Assembly (NCBI RefSeq): GCF_001280065.1
Contig: NZ_LGEA01000138.1
Coordinates: forward strand, 1-21,349
Length of the DNA: 21,349 nt
Reading direction: 5' to 3'
Origin: Streptomyces sp. NRRL B-1140
GTDB taxonomy: Bacteria; Actinomycetota; Actinomycetes; Streptomycetales; Streptomycetaceae
The translations under genes and the position numbers were made by a program. The notes beneath the pieces are model-generated. The model worked only from the letters and a program-made list of their open reading frames with translations. It ran no database searches and was not told the DNA's origin. The stretch's first letter is position 1. Each line of letters starts with the position of its first letter. Of the stretch, positions 20,354-21,349 are shown in pieces.

Positions 20354-20383
20354 TTGCAATGGTGTGGAGGTGAACGCTATACT
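20354..20383 (+). promoter_or_regulatory. Promoter of the HTH/GbsR-MarR-type regulator gene
   Basis: TTGCAA (20354-20359) and TATACT (20378-20383) are 18 bases apart, with about 25 leader bases to the ATG at 20416. The TTGCAA -35 box is itself a half-site of the repeated motif, so the regulator may control its own gene. Confidence 0.62.
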
Positions 20384-20415
20384 GGCCCGCACCACGGACC
20401 ACGAAGGAGACCGCG

Positions 20416-21162
20416 ATGCCGGGAGGCAGACTCACCCAGCAGGAACGCCAGCAGATCGCGCTGGGACTGGCCGACGGCCTCCCCTACGCGGAGATCGCCA
20501 GGCGCCTCGACCGCCCGACCTCCACCATCACGCGCGAGGTGACGCGCAACGGCGGCCCCACCGCCTACCGTGCCGACCTGGCACACCGCGCCACCGAACG
20601 CCGCGCCCACCGCCGTCGGCAGGCCGCTCCCCGGGGCGGACAGCGCACACCCGAGCAGCCCCACGGACGCGACGCGGAGGCCGTGCGCGAGTACGAGGAG
20701 ACCCTCACCACCGTCTTCATGGCTTCGGGCATGCCCAAGATGATGTCCAGGGTGCTGGTCTGCCTCTACACCACCGACGAGGGCAGCCTCACCGCATCCG
20801 AACTCGTCCAGCGCCTCCAGGTCAGCCCGGCGTCCATCTCCAAAGCGGTCACGTTTCTGGAGAGCCAGGGCATGGTCCGCCGGGCGCGCGACGAACGCCG
20901 CCGCGAGCGCTATGCCGTCGACGACGACGTCTGGTACCAGGCGATGATCGCCAGCGCCCGGTCCCTCACCCAGGTCGTCGAGGTCTCACGGCAGGGCGTC
21001 GGCGTCCTCGGCCACGGAACCCCGGCCGCTACCCGGCTGGAGAACGCCGCCCGCTTCCTCGACTTCGTCCAGGAGAGCACCATGCGCGCCGCGGAACAGG
21101 CCCGCGCTGTCCTGCATACCAGATCCGCGGCGGCCCCGGACGGCACCGCCACGGGGGCCTGA
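20416..21162 (+). CDS. Two-domain transcriptional regulator: IS30-type HTH plus GbsR/MarR-type winged helix
   Basis: The 248-residue protein has two DNA-binding modules. Residues about 6-47 (LTQQERQQIALGLADGLPYAEIARRL, then PTSTITREVTRNGG) match the N-terminal HTH of IS30-family transposases, but no transposase catalytic domain follows. Residues about 87-170 form a GbsR/MarR-type winged helix with SRVLVCLY, LTASELVQRLQVSPASISKAVTFLE as the recognition region, and a basic RRARDERRRERY wing. A helical C-terminal part follows. AAGGAG lies seven bases before ATG 20416. It is divergent from DUF4097 copy 2, and the shared spacer is full of TTGCA-type repeats, so it probably represses its own gene and the DUF4097 operon; it may also act at the twin promoter at 15918-16070. 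No ligand is evident. Confidence 0.82.
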   Translation: MPGGRLTQQERQQIALGLADGLPYAEIARRLDRPTSTITREVTRNGGPTAYRADLAHRATERRAHRRRQAAPRGGQRTPEQPHGRDAEAVREYEETLTTVFMASGMPKMMSRVLVCLYTTDEGSLTASELVQRLQVSPASISKAVTFLESQGMVRRARDERRRERYAVDDDVWYQAMIASARSLTQVVEVSRQGVGVLGHGTPAATRLENAARFLDFVQESTMRAAEQARAVLHTRSAAAPDGTATGA

Positions 21163-21293
21163 CCGCCGCCGCGGCGACCCGCCCCGGCTGCCCCCCCCTC
21201 AGCCTCGGACGAGTCCGGCTCGACTGTTCCTGCAGCACCCTGAGGCAGGCTCTGCGGCGCAGCCTCACCCCCTACACGGACGGAGATTCGCGC

Positions 21294-21349
21294 ATGAAGC
21301 ACTCCCGTACAGCAGCAGGTGCGGCGGCGGCCACGCTGGCCGCCGGCCT
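21294..21349 (+). CDS. Start of a probable exported protein (cut by window end)
   Basis: ATG 21294 has GGAG eight bases upstream and opens a frame to the window edge. The 18 visible residues, MKHSRTAAGAAAATLAAG, have a basic start followed by an Ala-rich stretch, like the beginning of a streptomycete signal peptide. The product cannot be named. The 131 bases before it (21163-21293) hold no gene; a modest hairpin around CGGAC-GA-GTCCG near 21206-21217 may end the regulator transcript. Confidence 0.55.
   Translation, partial: MKHSRTAAGAAAATLAAG

Noticed and set aside
20416..20560. An IS30 insertion sequence
   Set aside because: Only the HTH resembles IS30. There is no catalytic domain, no terminal inverted repeats and no target duplication.

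Overview
The window is very GC-rich, with the C- and G-ending codons, tight ATGA overlaps and GGAGG-type ribosome binding sites of a streptomycete. Almost every gene resembles a Streptomyces family. No tRNA, rRNA, CRISPR array or insertion sequence was seen.

Layout. (1) Positions 1-2904, + strand: the end of korA and a broken korB (2-oxoacid:ferredoxin oxidoreductase), then the catalytic subunit of a B12-dependent acyl-CoA mutase with methylmalonyl-CoA-mutase-type substrate residues. (2) Positions 2926-4955, - strand: a coupled pair, a free-standing class II glutamine-amidotransferase fold that has lost its catalytic Cys, and a PLP aminotransferase. (3) Positions 5431-13300, + strand: a complete activated-methyl cycle in one operon, metK - adenosine kinase - metH - metF - ahcY, ended by a strong terminator at 13318-13358. 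(4) Positions 13435-15859, - strand: a DUF4097 protein with a DrrA/DrrB-like ABC exporter. (5) Positions 16559-20187, - strand: a second DUF4097 protein, a GtrA-like membrane protein and an MmpL/RND-type transporter. (6) Positions 20416-21162, + strand: a regulator joining an IS30-type HTH to a GbsR/MarR-type winged helix. (7) From 21294: the start of a probable exported protein.

How it may work. KorAB can make succinyl-CoA and the mutase could turn it into methylmalonyl-CoA. The methyl cycle regenerates SAM from SAH. Together these look like a precursor and cofactor supply block next to a natural-product cluster lying outside the window; this is inference. No methyltransferase or core synthase is visible here.

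Main oddities. korB and metH each carry an out-of-frame internal deletion of roughly 80-85 bp with intact coding sequence on both sides. The korB loss removes the thiamine-diphosphate motif. The metH loss throws metH into the frame of metF, creating a false 1423-codon MetH-MetF fusion. The two DUF4097 loci share a duplicated divergent promoter with a 16-bp palindrome over the -35 box; one copy faces a regulator gene and the other faces none.
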